A DNA stretch of 64,000 nt. It comes from SIG307 sp964609025 (GTDB taxonomy: Bacteria; Bacillota; Clostridia; Lachnospirales; Lachnospiraceae). The position numbers and the translations under genes were made by a program. Of the stretch, positions 48,630 to 58,100 are shown one piece after another (position 1 is the first letter of the stretch; each line of letters starts with the position of its first letter). The notes under the pieces are model-generated. The model was given only the letters and a program-made list of their open reading frames with translations, was not told the DNA's origin and ran no database searches. The DNA lies in NCBI GenBank assembly GCA_964609025.1, contig CAZSQM010000016.1:9267-73266 (forward strand), read 5' to 3'.

Positions 48630-50474
48630 TTAAACACCCATATAGTTAATCAGTTTATCATAAATTTGATTCATAATCGAAATAACCTGTGCCGAAAGAT
48701 TATATGCCTGCTGATAGCGCATCAGGCTCATGGCTTCCTCCTCCGTATCCACGCCGCCTACCGACAGGCGCTGGTTATCAATGGAATTCACCAGGTTTTT
48801 CTGACTGTCCGCAAAATTCAGTGCCGCCTTTGCGTCAATTCCAACCTCCGCAACCAGAGTCTGCAAAAATGCCGACGGTTTTCCCTGACGGAACATGGAG
48901 GTATCCTTTTTCAGTTCCAAAAGCTCTAACGCCTTGTCAAAGTTCCCCACGCCGTTTACAATCTCGGAGGAGGCGGCAAGCATGCTCGAATCGTGCTGTA
49001 TTTTATTGTTGATGCAAATATTCTCCGCCGTAATATGATAGTAGGAGCTGTACACGGTACCCGTCCCGTCCGGCAGGAACTGTCCGGTCTGGGAATTGAA
49101 GGAAAACGGGTCGTACCCTGTGCCTCCCTCCTCGCCGAATACGCCGAACCGGTATTCCTCGCCGGTTATTTTGTTGTTTCCCACAAAGAAATCAAGTCCT
49201 GCCTCTCCGTTTAAATCTACGCCGGATTTATGGATTTCGTTGAATTTCTTTGCATAGGTACGCAAAAACTCGTTCATCTGCGCCATATAATACGGAACGC
49301 CCTTATAATCCACGCTCAGCCCGACGCTGGAAAGCTCATCCTCGGCATAGGCACGAACCGGCTCTGTCAAAAAGAATTCGTATGTGTATTCCCCGGTTGT
49401 TTCGTCAATCGAAACCTCAAACGCATCGTACTCATATACTACCGTCCCCACGGTAATTTCACCGCTCTCCGGAATATTCAGCTTTGCTTCGCTGTCCACG
49501 CTGGCATTTTTCATCGTTACCGAGTTCATGCCGACATAGGCGGTAACGGTTCCCTGCAGATTCTCCGTATTATTGCCGTCCCGCACCTCAAACAGAGCCT
49601 TGATGCTTCCCGACTGGGTGTAGGCATACGGATTAAATTGTTGTCCGTTATCCCAGACCACATCGTAAAGCCCGTCCGCATCGGTCTGATTTTTTCTGTG
49701 TTCCCGCGGAACCACGCTCAGTTGGTGGGTTTCATAGGTATCCACAAGAGTCTGCCCGTCTACCTTTACCACATAAGTCTTTAAGCCCACCGGGCCGTCC
49801 GTCTTTTCCTCCACCGATACATTGATAATGGAGGAAAGCTCGTCTATCAGGAGATTTCGCTGATCCCGCAGGTCATTGGCATTGCTTCCGCCGATTTCGA
49901 TTGTATTAATCTGCTTTGTCAGCGACGCAATCTCCCCCGCCATTGCGTTGACGCGGTTTACCTGGTTTCTGATCTCAAAATTACAATCCTCCTGCACCGC
50001 CTGTAAATTGGTAAACAACGAATTAAAGTATTCGCAAAAGCTCTGTGCCACATTGGTTACCTGTGTTCTTACCGTCAGGTTCGCAGAGTCCTTTTCCAAT
50101 TCCTGAATGGTATCGTAAAACTGGTTAAAGGTTGTCGTAAAGCCTTGCAGCTGGATTTCGTTCAAATACCCCTGAATCTGCGACATATAATTCGCTTTTG
50201 TGGAATAACCGCCGTAGATTGAATTATTATTCCGGTACTTTTCATCGTAATATTCGCTTCTTACCTGCGTAATGGAAGCAACATCCACACCCGTACCGAT
50301 CATGCCGTGCCTTCCGTTTGCACGCAGCGCATTCGCCGCTCTCTGCTCGATTACCTGTCTGGTAAAACCCTTCGTTTCAATATTGGCAATATTGTGCGCC
50401 GTGGTATTCAAACCGCCCTGCGCGGTAAAAAGTCCCGATTTGCCGATATCCAGTCCAAAAAATGTAGACGGCAT
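48630..50474 (-). CDS. flgK: Hook-filament junction protein FlgK, copy 2
   Basis: A 614-residue HAP1. The N-terminal rod motif reads FGLDIGKSGLFTAQGGLNTT, then AHNIANIETKGFTRQ. The C-terminal D0 helix contains MSLMRYQQAYNLSAQVISIM. QINTIEIGGSNANDLRDQRN is the usual central motif. It is the second of two adjacent flgK genes and differs widely from its neighbour in the middle. ATG 50474 has GGAAAGGAAG upstream. It most likely forms the junction between hook and FlgL; one of the two copies may be specialised. Confidence 0.94.
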   Translation of the reverse strand: MPSTFFGLDIGKSGLFTAQGGLNTTAHNIANIETKGFTRQVIEQRAANALRANGRHGMIGTGVDVASITQVRSEYYDEKYRNNNSIYGGYSTKANYMSQIQGYLNEIQLQGFTTTFNQFYDTIQELEKDSANLTVRTQVTNVAQSFCEYFNSLFTNLQAVQEDCNFEIRNQVNRVNAMAGEIASLTKQINTIEIGGSNANDLRDQRNLLIDELSSIINVSVEEKTDGPVGLKTYVVKVDGQTLVDTYETHQLSVVPREHRKNQTDADGLYDVVWDNGQQFNPYAYTQSGSIKALFEVRDGNNTENLQGTVTAYVGMNSVTMKNASVDSEAKLNIPESGEITVGTVVYEYDAFEVSIDETTGEYTYEFFLTEPVRAYAEDELSSVGLSVDYKGVPYYMAQMNEFLRTYAKKFNEIHKSGVDLNGEAGLDFFVGNNKITGEEYRFGVFGEEGGTGYDPFSFNSQTGQFLPDGTGTVYSSYYHITAENICINNKIQHDSSMLAASSEIVNGVGNFDKALELLELKKDTSMFRQGKPSAFLQTLVAEVGIDAKAALNFADSQKNLVNSIDNQRLSVGGVDTEEEAMSLMRYQQAYNLSAQVISIMNQIYDKLINYMGV

Positions 50475-50569
50475 ATTTCACACTTCCTTTCCTTCTCGCC
50501 GCGGGGCAAACCTACGGAGGTTTTCCGCCTCACGGGATAATTCCGGTGAATTTCCCTAAGGTCGGGCCG

Positions 50570-52324
50570 TTACATGCCCAGCGTATTGATAATATGTTCC
50601 AGCATCTCGCTTACTACATTGACATATCTTGCCGAAGCATTGTACGCATGCTGGTATTTAATCAGGTTCGTTAATTCCTCATCCGTAGACACCGCCATTA
50701 CTTCCTGACGCTTGTTATCGATGCTGTTCGCCATCGCTTCCTGCGTTTCCGCTAAGGTCTGGTACTTCTCACCTCTCGTACCAAGCTCGCCTATCAGCGC
50801 AGTGTAATAGTTGTTGAAATTATTGTAGCTTAATTCGTTCGGATTCAACGTTGCGAAATCCGCCTGCCATGCCGACAAAAGCTCTTCTGCCACCTTAATA
50901 TCGAAATCCCCGGTGTTTGTGTTCTTCGAAAGCGGAAGTTTGGAACGGTCCTTCAAAATTTCCGGATTGATTTCGATTTCCCCCAACGTATACAGCGAAT
51001 AATTGTCCTCTGCATTTTCCTCGTTGTAAATATAGACCCATTCCTCGCTGCCGTCCGCCAGAGTCACCTTCTGCAATTCCTGATAGCGATCCATTGACTT
51101 TCTGGAAAAAAGCTCCGTCCCCATCGTTTTGTCCTCGTCCATACCCACGGAAGCCTTTTCCGTATCCAGCACCCAGATCGTTTCGCCGTTTTCCAGCATG
51201 ATTTGCTTATTCGGACAAAGAATATCGTTTATCGTTGTCACGATACCGTGAATCAGCTGGTCAAACTGTGACTGGGTTGCCATAATAACGGAATCGTTAA
51301 TCTCTTTGTTGTACTTCTTTGCGTCAAGCTCAAACTGCTTCATCGCGTCCTGATAGGAAGCGTCGTCTTCAAAATCCTCCCGTTCCGGCTTCACCGGGAT
51401 ATCGGTATACTTTCCCACCTTGCGTCCTCTTGCAAGAATAATGCCCTTCAGGGAACCGATGTCCGTATCGTCTACGGAGTTCGGGGAGCGGTCAAAGCTG
51501 AACACCTCTGCATCTCCGAAGGCCGGCCAGTACGGCACTAACATTTCCGAATCCTCCGAAAGATATTTAACATCCATATAAAACACATGGTCCTCGTTCA
51601 GAAACGGAACCTCCTCCGTACGAATCGTCACCCTGCCGTCCGTTTCCTCCTCATAGCTGATATCAATCAGCCCGCCGAGCTCATCTAACAGAAGATTTCT
51701 CGTATCGCGTAAATCGTTTGCTTTTTCCCTTCCGCTGCATTCGTAAAAACAAATTTTATTGTTTAACTCGCGGATTTCATCCCCGATTTGATTGATACGG
51801 TCTACCTTCTCCCGTATCTGCGTATTCAAATCAATCTGGTAGGTCTGAATCTGCTCGTAAATATTTTCCGCATGCTGTATAAAATTAACGCCGCACTGAA
51901 TTAAGGTGGCGCGGGTTACAATGCTGTCCGGCTCCTTTGCCATTTCCTGCAATGCCGTCCAGAAATCCTCAATCGACTTCTGAAACTGTACTCCCTCTAA
52001 CTCGCCCAGTACCTCCTGCATCTCGTCCGCCGCCTCGTACTGTACCTGATAAAAGCCCTGTCTGCCGGACTCCTTGCGGTACGCCTGGTCCAGAAACATA
52101 TCGCGTACCTGACGTACTACCTGGGTATCAACGCCCATACCGAGCTGCCAGGTAGAGATTTTATTTCCGCCGATATTGCTGTAACCGAAGTCTGTCATCA
52201 CCACCTGCTGTCTGACAAACCCGGCAGTTTCCGCATTCGTAATGTTATGTGCTGTCGTATTCAGCGCATTCTGGCTTGTCCGAAGTCCCGACACACCGAT
52301 ATATAAGCTGTCCATCAGACCCAT
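50570..52324 (-). CDS. flgK: Hook-filament junction protein FlgK, copy 1
   Basis: A 584-residue HAP1 homologue. The N-terminus reads SLYIGVSGLRTSQNALNTTA, followed by HNITNAETAGFVRQ; the C-terminal helix has LIKYQHAYNASARYVNVVSE. A GREKANDLRDTRNLLLDELG segment matches FlgK. The middle has an unusually acidic insertion (YTDIPVKPEREDFEDDASYQ and following). It follows flgN and precedes a second flgK after 95 nt. Two FlgK genes in tandem are known in Lachnospiraceae but unusual elsewhere. ATG 52324 has AAAGGAGGAG. Confidence 0.93.
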   Translation of the reverse strand: MGLMDSLYIGVSGLRTSQNALNTTAHNITNAETAGFVRQQVVMTDFGYSNIGGNKISTWQLGMGVDTQVVRQVRDMFLDQAYRKESGRQGFYQVQYEAADEMQEVLGELEGVQFQKSIEDFWTALQEMAKEPDSIVTRATLIQCGVNFIQHAENIYEQIQTYQIDLNTQIREKVDRINQIGDEIRELNNKICFYECSGREKANDLRDTRNLLLDELGGLIDISYEEETDGRVTIRTEEVPFLNEDHVFYMDVKYLSEDSEMLVPYWPAFGDAEVFSFDRSPNSVDDTDIGSLKGIILARGRKVGKYTDIPVKPEREDFEDDASYQDAMKQFELDAKKYNKEINDSVIMATQSQFDQLIHGIVTTINDILCPNKQIMLENGETIWVLDTEKASVGMDEDKTMGTELFSRKSMDRYQELQKVTLADGSEEWVYIYNEENAEDNYSLYTLGEIEINPEILKDRSKLPLSKNTNTGDFDIKVAEELLSAWQADFATLNPNELSYNNFNNYYTALIGELGTRGEKYQTLAETQEAMANSIDNKRQEVMAVSTDEELTNLIKYQHAYNASARYVNVVSEMLEHIINTLGM

Positions 52325-52425
52325 GAGTGACTCCTCCTTTCGGTTTCTTTTTTTACTTTATAGGAATGCACTTCAACACGGTATTTCCTATAAGGTGAAA
52401 AAAGACAGGCTATGTTCGCTGCATC

Positions 52426-52938
52426 TTACTGCTTTGCATCAAACATCCCTGTCTGCGAAGCGCCCAGTTCCGTTTCCGAAGCGCTTTTTGTATAATTATT
52501 TCCTTGTACCGTCCTTGTACTCTGAATAAGATTCATATTAAATTCAATCATCTCAAGCGATTGCTGTATCAGCACCTTATTGCGTTCATTCAAATCCGCA
52601 AGCTTTTTTACCGTCTTCCCGAGCGCATCCTTTAGCTCGGTAAGCATCGCTCTGTCCTTCGGCTGCTTTTCCGTAATGCGAATCAGCTCCGTGAGAGTAA
52701 GTTTCTCCGGCTTTCTTCCCAGTACAACGCCGATATTCCCGACTACCTCGCCCCGTTTGCGTTCCAGTGCATTCACCCGGTCTACGGCCTCCTGCTCCCG
52801 ATTGGTAATCTTTTGTAACGCTTCCAAATCATTTGCAATAATCGCTTTCGTTTTTTCCTCGGCAATCGGCAGGAGAGTAAGGTATAACTCCTTCTCCTGC
52901 GAAAGCGTCGAAATCAGCTCTTCCATCAGGCTCGCCAA
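52426..52938 (-). CDS. flgN: FlgN-type chaperone for FlgK/FlgL
   Basis: A 170-residue helical protein, highly charged with heptad-like spacing: LISTLSQEKELYLTLLPIAE, then KTKAIIANDLEALQKITNRE, a FlgN pattern. A QSLEMIEFNMNLIQS segment precedes a disordered tail. It sits between flgM and flgK, the canonical place. It should keep FlgK and FlgL soluble before export. The start is TTG 52938 after GTGAGGG at about 6 nt; an internal ATG is possible four codons later. Confidence 0.9.
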   Translation of the reverse strand: MASLMEELISTLSQEKELYLTLLPIAEEKTKAIIANDLEALQKITNREQEAVDRVNALERKRGEVVGNIGVVLGRKPEKLTLTELIRITEKQPKDRAMLTELKDALGKTVKKLADLNERNKVLIQQSLEMIEFNMNLIQSTRTVQGNNYTKSASETELGASQTGMFDAKQ

Positions 52939-52955
52939 AGCTATCCCTCACTCTC

Positions 52956-53225
52956 TTAGAAATCCCTTGCCAACAGCTTATCCGCAAGCATCTCCATCGA
53001 TACGTCGTAAGTACCGTTCTGCAGCTTGCTCTTGATGTCGTTCACCAAATCCGTTCTGACATCCGGTGTAGCCGCAACCGCAAGCTTCGCTGTCTGATAA
53101 TCCTTTCCCATCTGGGAAATCTGTACGCTGTCGTACTTCTCGGTTTTCGTCTGCTTTGCAACCTTCTTTGTGCTGTTTGCCTGATATAACTGGCTCACTC
53201 TTTTTACTGCATCAATACGCATCAT
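52956..53225 (-). CDS. flgM: Anti-sigma-D factor FlgM
   Basis: An 89-residue small protein with the FlgM layout: MRIDAVKRVSQLYQANSTKK at the N-terminus, DSVQISQMGKDYQTAKLAVA in the middle, and C-terminal sigma-binding helices with VRTDLVNDIKSKLQNGTYDV, MEMLADKLL. It holds sigma-D until the hook is complete and is then exported. ATG 53225 or 53222 (adjacent). A sigma-D-type promoter lies 45 nt upstream, so the inhibitor is made by the factor it restrains. It is followed by flgN after 17 nt. Confidence 0.93.
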   Translation of the reverse strand: MMRIDAVKRVSQLYQANSTKKVAKQTKTEKYDSVQISQMGKDYQTAKLAVAATPDVRTDLVNDIKSKLQNGTYDVSMEMLADKLLARDF

Positions 53226-53269
53226 TACCACCACCTGTTCCAAGGCTAATTTTATTGCTTCTGTAACTT

Positions 53270-53296
53270 ATATCGGCAGGTTCCGAAAAAACCTTA
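53270..53296 (-). promoter_or_regulatory. Sigma-D promoter of the flgM operon
   Basis: TAAG (53293-53296), 15-bp spacer, perfect GCCGATAT (53270-53277) on the minus strand. This matches the Bacillus/Clostridia flagellar sigma pattern TAAA-N15-GCCGATAT with one change. Confidence 0.85.
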
Positions 53297-53320
53297 AGAG
53301 GATTTTGAAAATAAATTTGA

Positions 53321-53376
53321 TTCGGGTGCCAAAACACGTTCCGTTTCCGATGGCAGAACGCATTTTGACACCCGAA
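53321..53376. repeat. Dispersed inverted repeat, copy 2
   Basis: TTCGGGTGCCAAAACACGTT and its near-perfect inverted copy (ending TTTTGACACCCGAA at 53376) pair over about 16 of 20 positions. Arms match copy 1 at 23570-23630 in the core GGGTGYCAAAACAC / TTTTGACACCC. It lies between the lysA-like stop and the flgM promoter, and could end lysA transcripts although no T-run follows closely. Confidence 0.78.
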
Positions 53377-53425
53377 TTTCATAAAGCCCCCTCAGATACT
53401 CCCTCCGGTCTTTCTATCCTGTGCC

Positions 53426-54676
53426 TTAAAATATCCCGCTGAAATCAAACGTTGCGAAGTAATCCTTCGGCGTTTCGGCGCGACGAATCAGCTGCACACT
53501 GCCGTCCTCCTTTAACAAAAGCTCGGCAGATTTTAACTTTCCGTTGTAGTTGTAGCCCATTGCAAAGCCGTGGGCGCCGGTATCATGAATCACGAGAAGA
53601 TCGCCTATTTCAATCTCCGGGAGTTCCCTGTCCACCGCAAACTTATCGTTATTTTCGCAAAGAGAACCAACCACATCATAGACATGGTCTGCCGGAGCAT
53701 CTTCCTTACCGGCCACCGTGATATGATGATACGCGCCGTACATGGCCGGACGCATCAGGTTGACAGCACAGGCGTCTACGCCGATGTACTCCTTGTAAAT
53801 ATGTTTTTCGTGAATGGCCTTTGTCACAAGACAGCCGTACGGAGCCAGCATAAAACGCCCCAGTTCCGTAAAAATTGCCGCGTCGCCCATACCGTTCGGT
53901 ACCATAATTTCCTCAAATGCCTTACGGACGCCTTCCCCGATTACCATAATATCGTTCGCCTGCTGTCCCGGACGATACGGAATACCCACGCCGCCGGAAA
54001 GGTTGATAAACGATACGGAAACGCCGGTTTCCCTTTTTACCTCTGCTGCCAGTGTAAAGAGCGTTCTTGCCAATGCCGGATAATAATCGTTTGTTACCGT
54101 ATTGCTTACAAGGAAGGAGTGAATTCCAAAACGCTTGACACCCTTTTCTTTGAGTATCTTAAACGCCTCGATTAGCTGCGCCTTCGTCATACCGTACTTA
54201 GCGTCGCCCGGGTTATCCATAATGCCGTTGCTGACCTCATATACGCCGCCCGGATTGTAACGGCAGCAAATCGTTTCCGGAATGCCGCATTCCTTCTCTA
54301 AAAAGTCAATCATCGTAATATCATCGAGATTGATAATCGCACCTAACTCCTTTGCCTTCGTAAACTCGCCTGCCGGCGTTTCGTTGGAGGAAAACATAAT
54401 TTCCTCTCCTTTGATCCCGCAGGCCTCCGACATCAGAAGCTCGGTCAGGGAGGAGCAATCCGTACCGCATCCTTCCTCCTTCAATATCTTTAAAATAAAC
54501 GGATTCGGCGTTGCTTTTACCGCAAAATACTCTTTATATCCTTTATTCCACGCAAACGCAGCCTTCAATTTCCGCGCATTTTCCCGGATTCCCTTCTCAT
54601 CGTACAAATGAAACGGGGTCGGATAGGTCTTACTGATTTCTTCTAACTGTTCCTTGGTTACAAACGGCTTCTTCAT
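53426..54676 (-). CDS. Diaminopimelate decarboxylase-like PLP enzyme (LysA family)
   Basis: A 416-residue fold-III decarboxylase, by family the last step of lysine synthesis. PLP lysine in YFAVKATPNPFIL (about residue 52), GSLCENNDKFAVDRELP and TGAHGFAMGYNYNGKLKSAE match LysA. Two signatures are altered: the usual EPGR reads ELGR, and the HIGSQ loop reads GIHSFLVSN. It may therefore be a divergent LysA or act on a related substrate. The gene stands alone with a near-consensus promoter, between the flagellar and surface-polymer operons. ATG 54676 has AAAGGAAGAG. Confidence 0.83.
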   Translation of the reverse strand: MKKPFVTKEQLEEISKTYPTPFHLYDEKGIRENARKLKAAFAWNKGYKEYFAVKATPNPFILKILKEEGCGTDCSSLTELLMSEACGIKGEEIMFSSNETPAGEFTKAKELGAIINLDDITMIDFLEKECGIPETICCRYNPGGVYEVSNGIMDNPGDAKYGMTKAQLIEAFKILKEKGVKRFGIHSFLVSNTVTNDYYPALARTLFTLAAEVKRETGVSVSFINLSGGVGIPYRPGQQANDIMVIGEGVRKAFEEIMVPNGMGDAAIFTELGRFMLAPYGCLVTKAIHEKHIYKEYIGVDACAVNLMRPAMYGAYHHITVAGKEDAPADHVYDVVGSLCENNDKFAVDRELPEIEIGDLLVIHDTGAHGFAMGYNYNGKLKSAELLLKEDGSVQLIRRAETPKDYFATFDFSGIF

Positions 54677-54710
54677 GGTAACTCTTCCTTTCTGACTTTT
54701 TCACGAAACT

Positions 54711-54739
54711 ACTATACGCTATCTTTTCCCATTTGTCAA
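54711..54739 (-). promoter_or_regulatory. Sigma-A promoter of the lysA-like gene
   Basis: Perfect TTGACA (54734-54739), 17-bp spacer, TATAGT (54711-54716) on the minus strand, 34 nt before the ATG. Confidence 0.88.
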
Positions 54740-54762
54740 CAGATTGTATACATGTATTCAAA

Positions 54763-55155
54763 TTATTTTCCGGCATTCAGGTCGCTCTTAATCTTTGTCG
54801 TGGAAATCCCTTCGGTACGCGGAAGATATACCACCTCACAGTAATCCTTCAAAAAGTCAAACTGCCCTTTCCAGTCGTCGCCCATGACAAACACATCCAC
54901 CTGATTGTCCACCACATCCTTAATTTTCTGCTCCCAGTTGTACTCCGGCAGCACCTCGTCCACATAACGGATTGCCTCCAGGATGGTTTTTCTTGCCTCG
55001 TACGGGTGATATGCCGTCTTGTGCTTTACCGCATTGAACTCATCGGTGGAAAGCACCACAATCAGATAGTCGCCGAGCTCCTTTGCGCGGCGCAGCAGAT
55101 TGATGTGCCCCACATGCAGCAAATCATAGGTTCCGTAGGTAATTACTTTTTTCAT
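54763..55155 (-). CDS. tagD: Glycerol-3-phosphate cytidylyltransferase TagD
   Basis: A 130-residue cytidylyltransferase making CDP-glycerol from CTP and glycerol-3-phosphate. The nucleotidyl motif VITYGTYDLLHVGHINLLRR contains HVGH, and the second motif RTEGISTTKI closes the site; FVMGDDWKGQFD is also conserved. The length equals Bacillus TagD. It follows the two large glycerophosphotransferase genes, which would use CDP-glycerol. The AGGAGG ribosome site overlaps the end of the preceding gene, 9 nt away. Confidence 0.96.
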   Translation of the reverse strand: MKKVITYGTYDLLHVGHINLLRRAKELGDYLIVVLSTDEFNAVKHKTAYHPYEARKTILEAIRYVDEVLPEYNWEQKIKDVVDNQVDVFVMGDDWKGQFDFLKDYCEVVYLPRTEGISTTKIKSDLNAGK

Positions 55156-55164
55156 GTTATCCTC

Positions 55165-58100
55165 CTATTCCATAGCGGCGATGCTCTCAAACTCCGCCAC
55201 CGCTTCTTTGTTGTATTCCTCGTAGTCTACCGAAAGCGTATGCTCTACCTTTCCGTCAAGGCACAGCTTCATACCGTCATAAACCCCCTGCTCGCTGTCC
55301 GGCACAAGAGTTCCGCCGTACTTCTGCATAAACAGACGCGGACCGTCAATATCCGTAGAAACACAGCGCACGCCTACAATATCCGCCTCTGCAAGCACCA
55401 GACCGAAGCCCTCGTACAAGGAGGAAAAAATAAAGTAATCGCACTGTTTCAAAACCGCATACGGATTTGACATATACAAAATAATCACGATATGATCGTA
55501 GCTTTTCAGGTTTTGCGCCTTTTTGAGCGTTTCTTCATAGAGAGCGCCCCTGCCGCCGATAATAATCAGATAGGTATCCGGATAATCCGCATGAATTTTT
55601 TCAAACGCGTCTAACAGTCTTGCATGTCCCTTTTCCGGAGAAAACCGTCCGATATTGATAAACTTCACCGCATCGCTCGCCAGAATCTCCTGCAGCCGCT
55701 CAAACGATACATTAATCTGCGTGGTATCGTCCAGTGCCGGTTCCTGTTCGGAAAGCTCCAAAATACGCCGGTAATCGATTACATTCTTTGCCACCGTAAT
55801 ATGCGCTCTTTTCTCCGTCCGGTACGGAAGCTTCTCCGCAATGCGTTCCGCAATATGCCGAATGTCCTCCGTCACTACCGCCACACTGTCGTACTCCTGA
55901 TAAGCCCGCGTCAGCACCTCGCTCCGAATTAACTTCCGTTCACGGACTTCTTTTTCCATATCGTTGTGGGCATAAATGGTTTTATTACAGGAAAGCCCCC
56001 GGAAAATCGTCGTTAAATCATTGGAATAGCCGCTGAAATGAATCAGCTTGTCCACCCTGCAGCCGGTAAAAATACGCGCCGTATCCCGCTTTGCCATCTT
56101 ATCTAAAATCGGCTCCATGACGCGGTACGGAACAATTCCCCGCTTCGTCCAGAGTTTATACAGCACCGAATCGAAAATGCCGATACTGATGCCGTTCGAG
56201 AACCCGAGCGTATGGACTTCCTCCGGAATCCGTTCCAGCTGTTTCGGGTGCTTCTTCATATCCTCCATCTTATAGAGAATCGTGTAATTATACTTATTCC
56301 GGTCAATCTGCGACAACAGGTTAAATAACGAAGTCGTAATTCCGTTTTCGTTCAAAGCGCCGCCGAAAATCACGACATTTTTCTTTCCGTTTCCCGGAAT
56401 CGGAAGGGTTTTGATTCCCTCTTCGCCGCCAAACAGAAGCTTGCGGCAGATTGACGACGATACATCCGGTCGTTCATAAGCGCAGTAGGTTTTCAAAAAT
56501 TCCGTATCGTCATAGGCCTTTTCCGCTTTCATAAAATGCAAAAGTTCCTCCGCGGTTTTGGCCTGCGGGAACGGCAGTTCCGAAAGCGGGAAATAAAAGC
56601 CTCTTGCGGCCTCGTACTCCTCCTCGTCATAGGTAAACAGAATCACCTTTCTGCGGGACACCGCATAATCGAAAAATACGCTGGAATAGTCGGTAATCAG
56701 TCCGTCCGTAGCATTTAAAAACTCATAGGTTTCACAGTCCTCCGGAAACAGGCGGATATGCGAAAACTCTTCTACCGACAGCTCCGCATTGCTTACCGTA
56801 TGAAGCTTCACATACAGCAGATAGTCGTCCGGCAGCTCCGCGTCCAGCTCCGCCAGATACTCCGACAACTGCTGCACCTGTGCGTTGCCGGAAACCCGGC
56901 CGATTACGCCGCGCCAGGTCGGAAGAAACGCATACACCTTTTTCTCCTCCAGACCGTACTGCCTGCGTACCCGCTCTCTGCTCTTTGTATCAAAGAATAC
57001 CGCATTGCGCGGATACCCTGCGAGCCATATTTCACCGGTGCCGATATTATCTAACATATAGTCCTCTACCATATGCTCCATCGTAAACTCGTTCGGATAT
57101 AACAGATAGTCCGCCGCGAGGAAATTCTTCTGGGTATTGCCGATGGCATGCGCCTCGGACTTTATCTTCCTTCCCAACGTCTTTAGCGGCGTTCCGTGCC
57201 AGGTGTTTAAATACACCTGCCCTTCCCGCTTAATAAAATTATAAATAAACGTATTATCGTTCACCAGATACTTCGCGGTTGCCAGAATCTTAAAGTAGCG
57301 TAACGACGCCCGGCGTACCACCTTTACGCGTCCCATCCCGAGAGCGCGCAGCCGCTTTCTGTAATCACTGCATTTCCCCTGTGCGGCCGTAAGATACAGC
57401 GTATAATCCGCGTACTCCGCCCCTTTTGCCAGTTCGGAAAGCAGGGCAAAAATATTGCCGTCCATAGCACGTCCGTGCTGGGATTCCAAAAGGACCGCTT
57501 TTTCCTTTAACGGTCTTGTCAGATAGCGCGGATAACACTTCTGTTTTAAAATGCCGTTTGCCACCTTCCTTTTCAGCCGCTTATACTCCGCAATCCGCTT
57601 CATGCGCTTTTTATAGCGGATAAGACGCGCCGGCTCCGGCAGAGTTTTCGGCTGCGGTGCAATCGTTGCCTCAACCGCGCGTTGCGCCGCCTTGGCATCA
57701 TCCAGATAGGTAAACTTCCCGCAAAAGGCTTCATAACGTTCATCACAAACAAACGGCTCGGAAAGCGCTTTTTCGATTTCCCTCTCCAACTCCTCCTGCG
57801 TCGCTACAATCGGACCCGGCAGAATGTCCGGCTCAATGTAAAAATCACGCAGTTCCCCACGGTACTGCTCCTTGTCGTACATATAGAAAATCATCGGCCG
57901 GCGCAGAATAGAAAAGTCAAACATAACACTGGAATAATCCGTTACCAGCAAATCACTGATGAGATACAGCCGGTTGACATCCTCCACACCGGAAACCTTA
58001 ATCAAAAAGCCCTCGTATTTTTCATAATCAAACTGGGCATTCGCCAGATAATGCGTCCGCATCAGGACGCAGGCGGTTTCCCCGAACCGTTTCCGTAACC

